A DNA stretch of 64,000 nucleotides from Polaribacter atrinae (GCF_038023995.1 NZ_CP150660.1:1176501-1240500); one strand, 5' to 3'. Positions 15,993-25,633 are shown, numbered from the stretch's first letter. The notes: generated by a model not told the origin, from the sequence alone. A program made the numbers and translations.

Positions 15993-16543
15993 AACAGTTA
16001 ACCAGACCAACAAAAATTTTCCTTCAATTCAAGTTTTTAGATTTTTAACAAAAGAAAAAATAAATCGAATCTGAAATCGAAATGGAAAAAACAACGTCGG
16101 AAATAATTACTATTGCGGAAAAAATACGCTGGAATTTTGGCTTGCCGAATGTTAGTTTTTTAAATCGAAAATTTAGCAAACAGGAAAGTTTTGGCTGATT
16201 ATCAGAAACGCAAAACGTTCGGAAAAAAACGGAATGAAAGGCGGAAATTTTTTTGAGAATTTTAAGAAATTATAAACTTGAAATCTAAATTAAAAAATAG
16301 CGTCTGAATTTAACACTCTTGTGGAAAATTACGTCTGAATTTTGATTTGTCAAATGTCAGTTCAATGCATCGAAAATTTAGCAATCCGAAAAGTTCTGGC
16401 TGAATAGCAGAAACGCAAAACGTTCGGAAAATAAACGGAATGAAAAGCGGAGATTTTTTTGAGAATTTTAAGAAAAAAAAGCTAAATTACGCTTGAGAAA
16501 CAAAACGTCGGAATTTAACGATTGCGAAAAAAAATAAAACCGA
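15987..16543 (+). other. ORF-less cassette with internal direct repeat
   Basis: About 560 bp with no gene on either strand. A unit of about 140 bp occurs twice (near 16131-16272 and 16334-16478), including GAAACGCAAAACGTTCGGAA and TTTTTTTGAGAATTTTAAGA. Ends GTTGGCAAA / TTTGCCAAC. Confidence 0.65.
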
Positions 16544-16679
16544 TTTGCCAACACCGTGTATAATTAATTGCTAGGTTCGTGCTTACTTACGAAAGTCCTC
16601 CCGGACTTTCTTGGTTCGTGTTTTATTTAGTAAGTTTCTTGCTTAAACACGCAACTAATCATACACAAAATCGTTAGCA
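16544..16679 (+). repeat. attC-like site A18
   Basis: Arms GTGTATAATTAATTGC / GCAACTAATCATACAC. Hairpin GAAAGTCCTCCCGGACTTTC. The spacer before the core is AAAATC instead of AAACAC. Outgoing core GTTAGCAAAC. Confidence 0.9.
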
Positions 16680-16714
16680 AACATTGCTCACTCAAACCTA
16701 AAAAAAACGACAAA

Positions 16715-16942
16715 ATGTATTTAGAAAAAATTTTACTATTTGAAAAAACTCCTTTAAGTGAATTATCAGAATCAAAGGAAAAAACTATTCTCGAAAACTT
16801 TAAAGAGAAATTGAAACCAATTGAAAATGAAATAAAAGCTCAACCAAGTGGAACAATCGGAATAAAAGAATCTGGAAATACATTTGTTGTCGGATTTTCT
16901 AAAGATTTGACTAAACAGATTTCGGAATTAATGTATAGTTAA
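16715..16942 (+). CDS. Small hypothetical protein
   Basis: 75 residues, charged helix (about 10-45) then a short strand-like end (TIGIKESGNTFVVGFSKDL). No family recognised. The first 24 nt of its cassette are also found in front of the IS30 copy at 45422, so a second copy of this cassette once existed. Confidence 0.55.
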   Translation: MYLEKILLFEKTPLSELSESKEKTILENFKEKLKPIENEIKAQPSGTIGIKESGNTFVVGFSKDLTKQISELMYS

Positions 16943-17066
16943 GTTTTAATTGAATTCCGTTTTGGAGTAATTTATCAATTATAGTTATAAGTTGAGAAGT
17001 TTCATCTTTGTTTAAGATTTTTGAAACTCCTTCTGGCTGAATTGATACGTTAAATTTATCTGACAT
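16911..17066 (-). CDS. Possible small antisense ORF
   Basis: 51 codons from ATG 17066 reading leftwards, overlapping the end of 16715-16942. The product (SDKFNVSIQPEGVSKILNKD, then ETSQLITIIDKLLQNGIQL) has protein-like composition. The start context AAATATTATGTCA recurs for a minus-strand frame at 19030. No promoter is evident. Confidence 0.35.
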   Translation of the reverse strand: MSDKFNVSIQPEGVSKILNKDETSQLITIIDKLLQNGIQLKLNYTLIPKSV

Positions 17067-17137
17067 AATATTTGAATTTAAAATCATTCACTTTAATATT
17101 GGTGGAATGAAAACCATAATCTGAAATAAAAAAACGA

Positions 17138-17274
17138 TTTGCTAACACCGTACAAAATTAATTGCTTTATTTCTGGCTCACTTACGAAAGTACTCGCGTA
17201 CTTTCTTTGTCTGTTATTATTTATTAAATTAACTGCTTAACCACCGCAAAAAATCTTGTACAACAACGTTACCC
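17138..17274 (+). repeat. attC-like site A19
   Basis: Box TTTGCTAAC. Arms GTACAAAATTAATTGC / GCAAAAAATCTTGTAC. Inner hairpin GAAAGTAC-TCGC-GTACTTTC, where CC/GG of other sites became AC/GT, a compensated change. Outgoing core GTTACCCATA. Confidence 0.9.
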
Positions 17275-17292
17275 ATAATTAAAAAAAACATC

Positions 17293-18090
17293 GTGACTAA
17301 AGAGAAACACCTTTACCGATTTTTATTTCTTGCGTCAATTTTTATATTACTGATTAACGACTTATACTTGAAATTTGAATATCACAATTATCTGACTGGA
17401 AAACTATCAGATTTTGCTGGATTATTTGCTTTTCCATATTTCTTCAGTTGTTTCTTTCCGAAAAGGATAAAGCCAATTTATATTTTAAGTGGGATTTTAT
17501 TCGTGTTTTGGAAATCGGAATTTTCACAACCAATGTTTGATTTTGCTCACTCATACGGAATCGGAATAAACCGAACAGTAGATTACTCGGATTTAATGGC
17601 TTTGCTAATTTTACCAATTTCATATTCTTATTGGAATAAAAAACAAATAATCACAAAAGAACCGAAAAGAATATTTAAACCGATAATTATAGCAATTTGC
17701 AGTTTCAGTTTTATTGCAACAACTTTAGCCGCACATATTGAAGAACTGAATTTAAAATCCGATTTTAAAACAACCTTAAATTACGATTTAGAAACTGTAA
17801 AAAAAGAATTAAGAATTTATCACGACAGCATTGTTCCAATTGGTTCATTTAAAATCAATTTGGAGGATAAAAAAGCGGAGATTTGGACTAAAATATCTTT
17901 GAGAAAAATTGACAGTACTAAAACACAAGTTTCTCTTGATAGTATTCTTGATTTTAAAGTGCAAGGCACAGGAGTTATATTTTACAGCGGAATTGACGAA
18001 AATGATGTTGAGTTTATGAAAAAGCTGACTAAAAGTGAAATAGAACAATTATTTGAAAAGTCGATAAACAAAGAGTTTTCGGAAAAATAA
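17293..18090 (+). CDS. Membrane protein, unknown function
   Basis: 265 residues from a GTG start 24 nt after the core. Four hydrophobic segments in residues 8-150 (FLFLASIFILLINDLYL onwards), then a soluble C-terminal domain of about 110 residues with SFKINLEDKKAEIWTKISL. No family recognised. Ends GTTACCCATA / TATGGGTAAC. Confidence 0.65.
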   Translation: MTKEKHLYRFLFLASIFILLINDLYLKFEYHNYLTGKLSDFAGLFAFPYFFSCFFPKRIKPIYILSGILFVFWKSEFSQPMFDFAHSYGIGINRTVDYSDLMALLILPISYSYWNKKQIITKEPKRIFKPIIIAICSFSFIATTLAAHIEELNLKSDFKTTLNYDLETVKKELRIYHDSIVPIGSFKINLEDKKAEIWTKISLRKIDSTKTQVSLDSILDFKVQGTGVIFYSGIDENDVEFMKKLTKSEIEQLFEKSINKEFSEK

Positions 18091-18091
18091 C

Positions 18092-18225
18092 TATGGGTAA
18101 CACCGTATATAATTAATGGCTGGTTTTAGCTTGCTTACGAAAATCCTCGCGGATTTTCTATCTGGTGTTTATTTGCTAAATTAGGTGCTTAAACACGCCA
18201 CTAATCATATACATAAACGTTAGCA
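18092..18225 (+). repeat. attC-like site A20
   Basis: Left arm GTATATAATTAATGGC pairs with right arm GCCACTAATCATATAC; the inner end is GGC/GCC instead of TGC/GCA, compensated. Outgoing core GTTAGCAAAA. Confidence 0.9.
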
Positions 18226-18525
18226 AAAATAACTCGTTGGAACTGCTAAACAGAATTCTGCTGAACTGAACGCAGAAAATAATCACTCGATTTCTGACAA
18301 TCATTCTGCTGAAAATTACTCGAATTCTTCCGAACGGAACTTTGAAAATTTACTCGATTTCTGACAGAAATTATGCTGAAAAAATCACTCAAAATCGGAA
18401 CCAAACTTATCGGAATTTATAAAAACAGAGTTTTGTAAAATGAACAAAATCGCTTTCGGAATTTACTCAAATCTGTAAATTCGGAAATGGAATCTCGAAA
18501 CCTGCTCACTAAAATGTCTCGTTAC
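18220..18525 (+). other. ORF-less cassette family C, copy 2
   Basis: Appears identical to 4350-4656, and the following site A21 appears identical to A6. No ORF; exact conservation at a distance of 14 kb indicates a recent copy event of the complete cassette. Confidence 0.7.
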
Positions 18526-18662
18526 TTTTGCTAACAGCGTGTATAAAAAATTGCTTATATTGGCTTAACCAAAAGTGGTTGCTCGTTTGCTTGCTTCTGA
18601 TTTTCCTTCGGAAAATCCTCGCGCACAAACTCGCAACTTTTCATACACGCAACACGTTGGCA
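18526..18662 (+). repeat. attC-like site A21
   Basis: Same sequence as A6 up to the core, where the following cassette (GTTGGCAAAC) replaces GTTGTAAAAC. This places the exchange point at the GTT core. Confidence 0.9.
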
Positions 18663-18699
18663 AACATTGCTTAATCATACTTATAAAAACTAAAAAAAA

Positions 18700-18984
18700 A
18701 TGGATATAGATGAATTTATGAATAATAAATCTGAAACGAAATACGAAGTAAACATTGGAAACGCTTTATTAAGAATTTTAGAAATATCAAATAGGAATCA
18801 AGTGTTTATCCAAAACATATTTGAAAGACAATTAGAAATAAAATCATTATTAAAAGGAAAAACTGAATCGGATTTCGACGAATATTTTCGAGATAAAGTT
18901 TTCGAAATGGAAAAGGATATTTATGAAATCTCGAAAACCGATTATCATAAGTTGCTCTATCAAGTTCTTGATACGAAGGAATAG
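18700..18984 (+). CDS. Small helical hypothetical protein
   Basis: 94 residues, predicted all-helical and acidic (RILEISNRNQVFIQNIFERQ, then KDIYEISKTDYHKLLYQV). No family. First of two genes in the cassette, 61 nt before the next. Confidence 0.5.
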   Translation: MDIDEFMNNKSETKYEVNIGNALLRILEISNRNQVFIQNIFERQLEIKSLLKGKTESDFDEYFRDKVFEMEKDIYEISKTDYHKLLYQVLDTKE

Positions 18985-19045
18985 CATTTTTACATACAAA
19001 TACTTTTAATGAAACTTCTTTTTTTGACATAATATTTAATTTTTA

Positions 19046-19423
19046 ATGAATAAATCGAGTAAGATAGTTAGAACAAAGACCACTAATGGTTCTGAAAAGA
19101 ACCTAGAAGAAATGTATTATGAAATTGAATTTATGACATTTGAAAAGTATGTATCGGAATTGAATAAATATAACGAATATAATTATATCGGAAAACCTAA
19201 GTTTGAAAAATACCCTTATAAATGGTATGACTTAAGAAAAATTTACCAAATCCCATCACATTACTTCTTCCATAAATTGAATGTTTTTTTTAACAGAAAA
19301 ATAAATTTTAATAAAACAAAGACAACGGCAATGTATTTAACTGTGTTTATAATGGAGTCCTTATCTGCTTGGTTAATTGTTGAATTTGTAAAATTAGTTA
19401 TTAAGAATTTACATACTGAATAA
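19046..19423 (+). CDS. Hypothetical protein with one C-terminal membrane helix
   Basis: 125 residues; polar N-terminal 85, then TAMYLTVFIMESLSAWLIVE as a membrane segment. Tail-anchored layout. Function unknown; may act with the upstream small protein, since they share a cassette. Confidence 0.5.
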   Translation: MNKSSKIVRTKTTNGSEKNLEEMYYEIEFMTFEKYVSELNKYNEYNYIGKPKFEKYPYKWYDLRKIYQIPSHYFFHKLNVFFNRKINFNKTKTTAMYLTVFIMESLSAWLIVEFVKLVIKNLHTE

Positions 19424-19428
19424 AAAAC

Positions 19429-19565
19429 GTTAGCCAACACCGTGTAAAAAAAATTACTTATTTCTGTAATTATCATTTGTTCTGTTTTTCCTTATTTATT
19501 ATATTTAAATTCGGAAAGTATTAGCGTTTTTATATCGCAACTTTCCTTACACAAACCCGTTGGCA
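19429..19565 (+). repeat. attC-like site A22, diverged
   Basis: Box GTTAGCCAAC is a 9 of 10 match to its start GTTGGCAAAC. Arms GTGTAAAAAAAATTAC and GCAACTTTCCTTACAC; the middle lacks the usual hairpin. Outgoing core GTTGGCAGTA. Confidence 0.8.
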
Positions 19566-19626
19566 GTAATGTAAAAAAAACGGAGCTATATTGAAATTTA
19601 AGGAAAATTGAAAGAATGAAAAACGA

Positions 19627-20094
19627 ATGAATTACATTGTTGAAAATAAAAAATTAACGCTTCAATATATTCCCGGAAATGGAGCTTGGACATATCAATT
19701 GATAATCCCGAACACAAAAAATATTAAAGGAAAATGGGGCGATTTAAAAGTATCTGGAACTATAGATGGTTATGAAATAAAGAATAAAAATTTAGAACCA
19801 GTAAAAAATGCGGACAAAAAAATGTCTATAAATTCAGAAATTAGAAACGCAATAAATAAAGATGGTGGCGATACTGTAATTGTGACCTTATATCTCGAAA
19901 ATCAAACCCAAACTAACGATATTTCTGAAATTTTGGAATGTTTTAAAGATGCACAAGTTTTAGGAATCTTTGAACAATTGGAAAAAAAAGAACAAACAGA
20001 AATTCTAAATGAAATTACGAATGTTGCAACGGACGACCAAAAAGCGGAAAAAATAATCAAGTCGATTGAAAATCTTGAGAGTAAAAAAACATAG
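19627..20094 (+). CDS. DUF1905 and YdeI/OmdA-like protein
   Basis: 155 residues. The first 90 match DUF1905 (GAWTYQLIIPNTKNIKGKWG, then KVSGTIDGYEI and DGGDTVIVTLYLE). The rest matches the YdeI/OmpD-associated C-terminal helical region (LGIFEQLEKKEQTEILNEI). A nearby upstream ATG at 19616 runs into a stop, so 19627 is the start. Biochemical role unknown. Confidence 0.75.
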   Translation: MNYIVENKKLTLQYIPGNGAWTYQLIIPNTKNIKGKWGDLKVSGTIDGYEIKNKNLEPVKNADKKMSINSEIRNAINKDGGDTVIVTLYLENQTQTNDISEILECFKDAQVLGIFEQLEKKEQTEILNEITNVATDDQKAEKIIKSIENLESKKT

Positions 20095-20108
20095 GAAAAT
20101 GAAAACAC

Positions 20109-20247
20109 TACTGCCAACACCGTGTATAAAAAATTGCGTAGTTTAGTGCTTAACCAAAGTTAGTTGCATTTTTTGCTACTTCTGATTTTCCTGCGGAAAA
20201 TCCTCGCACACAAAAAACGCAACTTTCCATACACAAAACCGTTGGGC
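20109..20247 (+). repeat. attC-like site A23
   Basis: Box TACTGCCAAC pairs with GTTGGCAGTA (10 bp). Arms GTGTATAAAAAATTGC / GCAACTTTCCATACAC. Outgoing core GTTGGGCGTA. Confidence 0.9.
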
Positions 20248-20281
20248 GTAAGCTAAAAATCAGAACGTTAAAACTTGACAA

Positions 20282-20833
20282 ATGAGTAAAACAAGAATAT
20301 TTACAACTCGAAAGTTAGAAAAAATAACGAAAGAATTTATATCTGAAAATGAGGAATTTAATAATGAATATTTAGGAGATTGGACTTCTACTCTATTTTA
20401 TGTAAGTCATAAAAAATGTTGGTTATTAATCAATAAAATGACAAAATACCTTTTAATCTTACCGAATATAAAGAAAACTGACTTAAAAAATATATCTTCT
20501 ATTTTTAAAGAGAATTTATTTGCTCAACTAACTTTTGACGGAATTGAAACAAGATATGAATTGGTGGAGAAAATAATCGGAGAAATTAAATTGCAGGAAA
20601 CAAATAATGACAGAAGTACTAATGGTTCTTTAAATAACTGTTTGCTTTTTCTTGAGGATTGGAAATATGAATTTGGAGATTATGAAAATATGAACTTTAG
20701 AGATTTGAATGGCAGACTAAATAGTTCACCGAACAAAATGTTGAATTGGAAATATCCAAAAGAAAAAATGAATGAAATGATAAATAATTACGAAAAAAAA
20801 TCATTTTTAGAAAAAAACAGAATTGTACTTTAA
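20282..20833 (+). CDS. DUF6933-like hypothetical protein
   Basis: 183 residues. Residues 5-90 resemble the DUF6933 pattern: TTRKLEKITKEF, YLGDWTSTLFYVSHKKCWLL and TKYLLILPNIKKTD. The C-terminal half is helical. Soluble; role unknown. Cassette ends GTTGGGCGTA / TACGCCCAAC. Confidence 0.6.
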   Translation: MSKTRIFTTRKLEKITKEFISENEEFNNEYLGDWTSTLFYVSHKKCWLLINKMTKYLLILPNIKKTDLKNISSIFKENLFAQLTFDGIETRYELVEKIIGEIKLQETNNDRSTNGSLNNCLLFLEDWKYEFGDYENMNFRDLNGRLNSSPNKMLNWKYPKEKMNEMINNYEKKSFLEKNRIVL

Positions 20834-20900
20834 AACAGGAAAGAATTGAAAGATTTAGAATAACAAAATAGAATTTGAAAAAAAGTTGAACAAAAAAGCC

Positions 20901-21035
20901 TACGCCCAACACCATATATAATTTATTGCTGGCTTTTTGCTTACTTACGAAAATCCTCGCGGATTTTCTATTCAGTTTTTATTTACTAAATTAGGTGCTA
21001 AATCACGCAACAAACCATATATAAACACGTTAGCT
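20901..21035 (+). repeat. attC-like site A24
   Basis: Arms ATATATAATTTATTGC / GCAACAAACCATATAT. Outgoing core GTTAGCTTTA, followed after 25 nt by the first IS30 copy. Confidence 0.9.
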
Positions 21036-21054
21036 TTAATGCTGGAGCAAGTTC

Positions 21055-22158
21055 CCTCCATTCAATAACTTAACGCAACAAATCTAAAATTATAGATTTG
21101 TAAAATGGAATTAAAAAAACATAGAAGATTAACTTTAAAAGAAAGAGTGATTATTCAGACACTTTTAATAGAAAAAAAGTCAAAATCCTACATCGCTAAA
21201 AAACTAAAAAGAGCACCTTCAACAATTACAAGAGAAGTGAATAAATGGGTACAAAAAAAGGAAGATAATTATGATGCTGAACTTGCTCATTGGTGTGTTA
21301 AAGAAGATTACTTAAACAAAAGAAACTTAGATAAAATAAGTACATATTCTCTACTTAAATTTTTTGTTTATAGAGGTCTTTTATCAAACTGGACACCGGA
21401 ACAAATTTCAGGAAGACTCAAAGAGCTGTATCCTAATGACCCAATAATGTCTATTTCACACGAAGCTATTTATAGACACATTTATACTAGACCACAAGCT
21501 CGTTTAAACAAAAAGTTAATCAAACTATTAGTACGTAAAAAAACAAGGCGTAGAACACCTAAAAAAAGACGTGGTGGTGGATCTAAAATAATCAATCAAA
21601 TCAGCATTGACAATAGACCTAAGCATATTGATCTCAGAAATGAAGTTGGACATTGGGAAGGGGATTTAGTCATTGGAAAAAATCATAAAAGTGCTATTGG
21701 AACTATAGTAGAACGCAAAACTAGATTTACTTTAATAGTGAAATTAGAGTCTAAAAAAGCAGGTGAAGTAGCAAACAAATTTTCTAAAATATTAAATAAA
21801 TTAAATCCTATTTATAAAAAATCAATGACATATGATAACGGAATTGAAATGGCAAGACACGAAATAATCACCAAAAATACAGGTATAAAAATATACTTTG
21901 CTCATCCATATTCTTCCTGGGAAAGAGGTACAAACGAAAACACTAATGGGCTCATTAGAAGGTATCTTCCTAAAGGAACAAACTTCAATGAAATTGACCT
22001 AAATCAACTACAGATTATTCAAGAAAAATTGAACAACAGACCTCGAAAATTATTGGTTATAAAACTCCTCAAGAAATGATAGATCTTGAACTTAAATTTG
22101 TAGCTTAGTAACATCAAAAAACATAAACGCTTTGTTGCATTACAACATTGAATCCAAG
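21055..22158 (+). mobile_element. IS30-family element, copy 1
   Basis: Boundaries are from comparison of five copies. The ends are imperfect inverted repeats of about 28 bp (CCTCCATTCAAT...GCAACAAA and the reverse complement of TTTGTTGC...ATTGAATCCAAG). It starts 25 nt after the G core of A24; the other four start 24 nt after it. Confidence 0.85.
21105..22108 (+). pseudogene. IS30 transposase, C-terminal frameshift
   Basis: Same as the other copies except for one lost A in a run near 22048 (CGAAAATTATT), which replaces the last residues and stops at 22079. HTH and DDE residues (GHWEGDLVIG, TYDNGIEM, GTNENTNGLIRR) are intact, so some activity cannot be excluded. Confidence 0.8.
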
Positions 22159-22169
22159 CATCGAAAGAA

Positions 22170-22187
22170 ACAACATTGAATCCTAAG
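22170..22187 (+). repeat. IS30 right-end remnant
   Basis: ACAACATTGAATCCTAAG repeats the IS30 right terminus with one insertion, 12 bp after the complete element. A scar of an earlier insertion or deletion. Confidence 0.55.
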
Positions 22188-22207
22188 ACAAAAATTTTAA
22201 AAAACTT

Positions 22208-23329
22208 ATGAAAGATAGAATTATTAAATCAAATTTATTAAAAAGTAAACCACATTTTGAAATATTAGACGGCTTAAGAGGTTTAGCTGCTATTGTGGTG
22301 GTTATTTTTCATTTTATGGAAATTATTATTACCGATTTTAGTGAAAATTTTATTTCACATGGCTATTTAGCTGTAGATTTCTTTTTCTGTTTATCTGGCT
22401 TTGTTGTTGCTTATGCTTACGATAATCGTATTGCAGGTATGGGTTTAAAAACTTTTATTAAATTACGATTAATTCGTTTGCAACCTTTAGTTATTATAGG
22501 CTCTGTTTTAGGCTTGCTTACTTTTTTGTTTGACCCTTACAGTAATTTATATGCTATATATGGTTTTAAAGAAACTGCATTAATTTTTATAACATCAACT
22601 TTTTTAATCCCCTATCCTGTAGTTTCTGAACGCTATTTTAATCTGTTTAATTTAAACGCACCAAGTTGGTCATTATTTTGGGAATATTTTGCCAACTTAG
22701 TTTATGCAACCGTATTGTTTAAAGCCACGAAAAAAGTTCTGCCTATATTGGTTTTTTTTGCAGCAGTCATTCTTATTTATGTAAGTTGGAATTCTGGTAG
22801 TTTGCTTGGTGGTTGGAGTGGTGGTACTTTCTTTGATGGTTTAGCTCGTATTTCTTATTCTTTTTTAATGGGAATGTTAATTTTGCGTTCTAACTGGATA
22901 TTTAAAAACAAATTAGGTTTACTAAGTATGAGTGCTTTATTATTATTAGCATTTTTAGTGCCTTATAACCAACATTGGAATTGGTTAGTCGATTTACTTA
23001 TAGTTGTTTTATACTTTCCACTATTAGTTTCATTAGGGGCTGGAGCTATTTTTACTGATAAATATACTAAGTTAAATAAATTTTCAGGTAAGATTTCTTA
23101 TCCACTTTACATGACTCATTATCCATTTATGTGGATATTTGCAAATTTTGTCATTACTGAAAAACCAAGCATTGCTCTGTTAAGTTGGGTAATTCCTATT
23201 TCAGTAATTTTACTCATAAGCTTTGCATATTTGGTTTTTAAGTTTTTAGACTTCCCTATACGACATTATTTTACTGATAAATTAAAAGTTAGTTCAGCAC
23301 GTCAAAAACTAACGAACGAAAATCTGTAA
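22208..23329 (+). CDS. Acyltransferase 3 (OafA/YrhL-type) membrane protein
   Basis: 373 residues with about ten membrane segments. The hallmark FEILDGLRGLAAIVVVIFHF opens the protein; LAVDFFFCLSGFVVAYAY follows. This family transfers acyl groups to surface carbohydrates from the inner membrane. It is the only gene of its cassette and follows the IS30 remnant by 20 bp. Confidence 0.85.
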   Translation: MKDRIIKSNLLKSKPHFEILDGLRGLAAIVVVIFHFMEIIITDFSENFISHGYLAVDFFFCLSGFVVAYAYDNRIAGMGLKTFIKLRLIRLQPLVIIGSVLGLLTFLFDPYSNLYAIYGFKETALIFITSTFLIPYPVVSERYFNLFNLNAPSWSLFWEYFANLVYATVLFKATKKVLPILVFFAAVILIYVSWNSGSLLGGWSGGTFFDGLARISYSFLMGMLILRSNWIFKNKLGLLSMSALLLLAFLVPYNQHWNWLVDLLIVVLYFPLLVSLGAGAIFTDKYTKLNKFSGKISYPLYMTHYPFMWIFANFVITEKPSIALLSWVIPISVILLISFAYLVFKFLDFPIRHYFTDKLKVSSARQKLTNENL

Positions 23330-23435
23330 GGGAAAATTATTCATATGAATTTTATCTATAGAATGTTACTAATGCCAATTTAAAACTGACAAATTAGTAA
23401 AATATAAATAACAGAATTAGATATGAAACACGAAC

Positions 23436-23565
23436 CGCTAACACGCAATATAGCAAAAAGCGGTGAAGTGCTTAATTGGAACGTTTTTAGCCCGTTTCGG
23501 CTTCATCACGGTTTGATAGTGTTTCGCTCGCAATCCGCTTCATGCCATATTGCCAACCGTTGTGG
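23436..23565 (+). repeat. attC-like site A25, divergent family
   Basis: Box CGCTAAC, spacer ACG, arm CAATATAGC; right arm GCCATATTG, spacer CCAACC, core GTTGTGG. The primary sequence is unlike the main family but the 3/6 spacer geometry is kept. Middle stem AAGCGGTGAAG / CTTCATCAC. Confidence 0.7.
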
Positions 23566-23583
23566 TACATTTGACCAAATCAC

Positions 23584-24688
23584 CCTCCATTCAATAACTT
23601 AACGCAACAAATCTAAAATTATAGATTTGTAAAATGAAATTAAAAAAACATAGAAGATTAACTTTAAAAGAAAGAGTGATTATTCAGACACTTTTAATAG
23701 AAAAAAAGTCAAAATCCTACATCGCTAAAAAACTAAAAAGAGCACCTTCAACAATTACAAGAGAAGTGAATAAATGGGTACAAAAAAAGGAAGATAATTA
23801 TGATGCTGAACTTGCTCATTGGTGTGTTAAAGAAGATTACTTAAACAAAAGAAACTTAGATAAAATAAGTACATATTCTCTACTTAAATTTTTTGTTTAT
23901 AGAGGTCTTTTATCAAACTGGACACCGGAACAAATTTCAGGAAGACTCAAAGAGCTGTATCCTAATGACCCAATAATGTCTATTTCACACGAAGCTATTT
24001 ATAGACACATTTATACTAGACCACAAGCTCGTTTAAACAAAAAGTTAATCAAACTATTAGTACGTAAAAAAACAAGGCGTAGAACACCTAAAAAAAGACG
24101 TGGTGGTGGATCTAAAATAATCAATCAAATCAGCATTGACAATAGACCTAAGCATATTGATCTCAGAAATGAAGTTGGACATTGGGAAGGGGATTTAGTC
24201 ATTGGAAAAAATCATAAAAGTGCTATTGGAACTATAGTAGAACGCAAAACTAGATTTACTTTAATAGTGAAATTAGAGTCTAAAAAAGCAGGTGAAGTAG
24301 CAAACAAATTTTCTAAAATATTAAATAAATTAAATCCTATTTATAAAAAATCAATGACATATGATAACGGAATTGAAATGGCAAGACACGAAATAATCAC
24401 CAAAAATACAGGTATGAAAATATACTTTGCTCATCCATATTCTTCCTGGGAAAGAGGTACAAACGAAAACACTAATGGGCTCATTAGAAGGTATCTTCCT
24501 AAAGGAACAAACTTCAATGAAATTGACCTAAATCAACTACAGATTATTCAAGAAAAATTGAACAACAGACCTCGAAAAATTATTGGTTATAAAACTCCTC
24601 AAGAAATGATAGATCTTGAACTTAAATTTGTAGCTTAGTAACATCAAAAAACATAAACGCTTTGTTGCATTACAACATTGAATCCAAG
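23584..24688 (+). mobile_element. IS30-family element, copy 2
   Basis: Complete copy 24 nt after the core of A25. The flanks do not form a target duplication I can see, and the cassette ends do not match. Confidence 0.85.
23634..24638 (+). CDS. IS30-family transposase
   Basis: 334 residues: N-terminal HTH (SKSYIAKKLKRAPSTITREV) and a DDE domain with D in GHWEGDLVIG, D in TYDNGIEM and E in GTNENTNGLIRR. Cuts and joins the element ends. Intact. Confidence 0.9.
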   Translation: MKLKKHRRLTLKERVIIQTLLIEKKSKSYIAKKLKRAPSTITREVNKWVQKKEDNYDAELAHWCVKEDYLNKRNLDKISTYSLLKFFVYRGLLSNWTPEQISGRLKELYPNDPIMSISHEAIYRHIYTRPQARLNKKLIKLLVRKKTRRRTPKKRRGGGSKIINQISIDNRPKHIDLRNEVGHWEGDLVIGKNHKSAIGTIVERKTRFTLIVKLESKKAGEVANKFSKILNKLNPIYKKSMTYDNGIEMARHEIITKNTGMKIYFAHPYSSWERGTNENTNGLIRRYLPKGTNFNEIDLNQLQIIQEKLNNRPRKIIGYKTPQEMIDLELKFVA

Positions 24689-24701
24689 CGCCAAACAACA
24701 A

Positions 24702-25535
24702 ATGAACAAACTATTCCACATATTCAGAGTTGACGAAGAAGAAGCAAAAAAGATTTCTGAACAACCTGACGAACCTCACAATCACGACTTTGAAGAATTG
24801 TTGATTGGAATAAACGGAGAGTTGGAGCATTTCATTGATTTTAATACCACCAAAATTCAAGCACCTTTTGTGAGTTTCGTAACCAGAGGAAAGGCACACC
24901 GAATAATACCAAGAATTTATAAAGGGAAATGCGACATTTGGGGAATTCGTTTCAAGAGTGAATTTATTCCCGAGACTACATTTCAACTATACTCTCTCTA
25001 CCACGACCAAGCTAACATAAAATTTAAAGAAGGGTATTGTTTTCAAAGATTGGTTACACTTTGTGAGATGATGTATTCAGAAACACAACAAGAAACAACT
25101 GACCTTTCTATAACAAGACAACTATTAAGTGTACTGTTCACTATGATAGAAGCCGAAAGAAAAAAGTTAGAAACACAAAATGAGCCTTTGCATAAAACAC
25201 AGCATATTTCATTTGGAAATTTTCTGACCATTCTCGAAGAAAATTATAAAAGATCTGTTGGCGTAGAATTTTATGCAGAAAAACTATTTATGTCTTCAAG
25301 AAATCTGAATCTAATTTGCCAAAATATTTTAGAGCAAAGCGTATCGGAAATCATTGAAACACGAAAACTAATTGAAGCCAAAAATTTGTTGATTTCCACC
25401 GATAAAACAATTTCTGTAATTGCCTATGAATTAGGGTACAATGAAAACTCATACTTCTCTAATGTATTCAAAAAAAAGTCTGGACAATCGCCAAGTGAGT
25501 TTAGGGACGATATGAAAAAAAGGCTAATTTCCTAA
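24702..25535 (+). CDS. AraC-family transcriptional regulator
   Basis: 277 residues from ATG 24702, 13 bp after the IS30 end; an in-frame TTG inside the IS end is rejected. An N-terminal cupin-like sensor (EPHNHDFEELLIGINGELEH) is followed by a C-terminal double HTH (SVIAYELGYNENSYFSNVFK, then KKSGQSPSEFRDDMKK). Reads towards YceI and a dioxygenase, which it may control. Confidence 0.85.
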   Translation: MNKLFHIFRVDEEEAKKISEQPDEPHNHDFEELLIGINGELEHFIDFNTTKIQAPFVSFVTRGKAHRIIPRIYKGKCDIWGIRFKSEFIPETTFQLYSLYHDQANIKFKEGYCFQRLVTLCEMMYSETQQETTDLSITRQLLSVLFTMIEAERKKLETQNEPLHKTQHISFGNFLTILEENYKRSVGVEFYAEKLFMSSRNLNLICQNILEQSVSEIIETRKLIEAKNLLISTDKTISVIAYELGYNENSYFSNVFKKKSGQSPSEFRDDMKKRLIS

Positions 25536-25633
25536 ATCTACAATTCAATTACTGAATAATGTAACAATTTGAAGCTTAATTGTTTTCATCTTTGCATTGT
25601 TAATTTATTTATAAACAATTAAAAGAAAATAAA

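Noticed and set aside
18806..19030. 74-codon minus-strand ORF
   Set aside because: Mostly antisense to 18700-18984 and without protein-like pattern after the first 15 residues. Only its start context, shared with the ORF at 17066, is noted.
491..21035. CRISPR array
   Set aside because: The repeats are 75-200 bp, palindromic, variable and separated by genes of very different length. No short regular repeats and no Cas genes are present.
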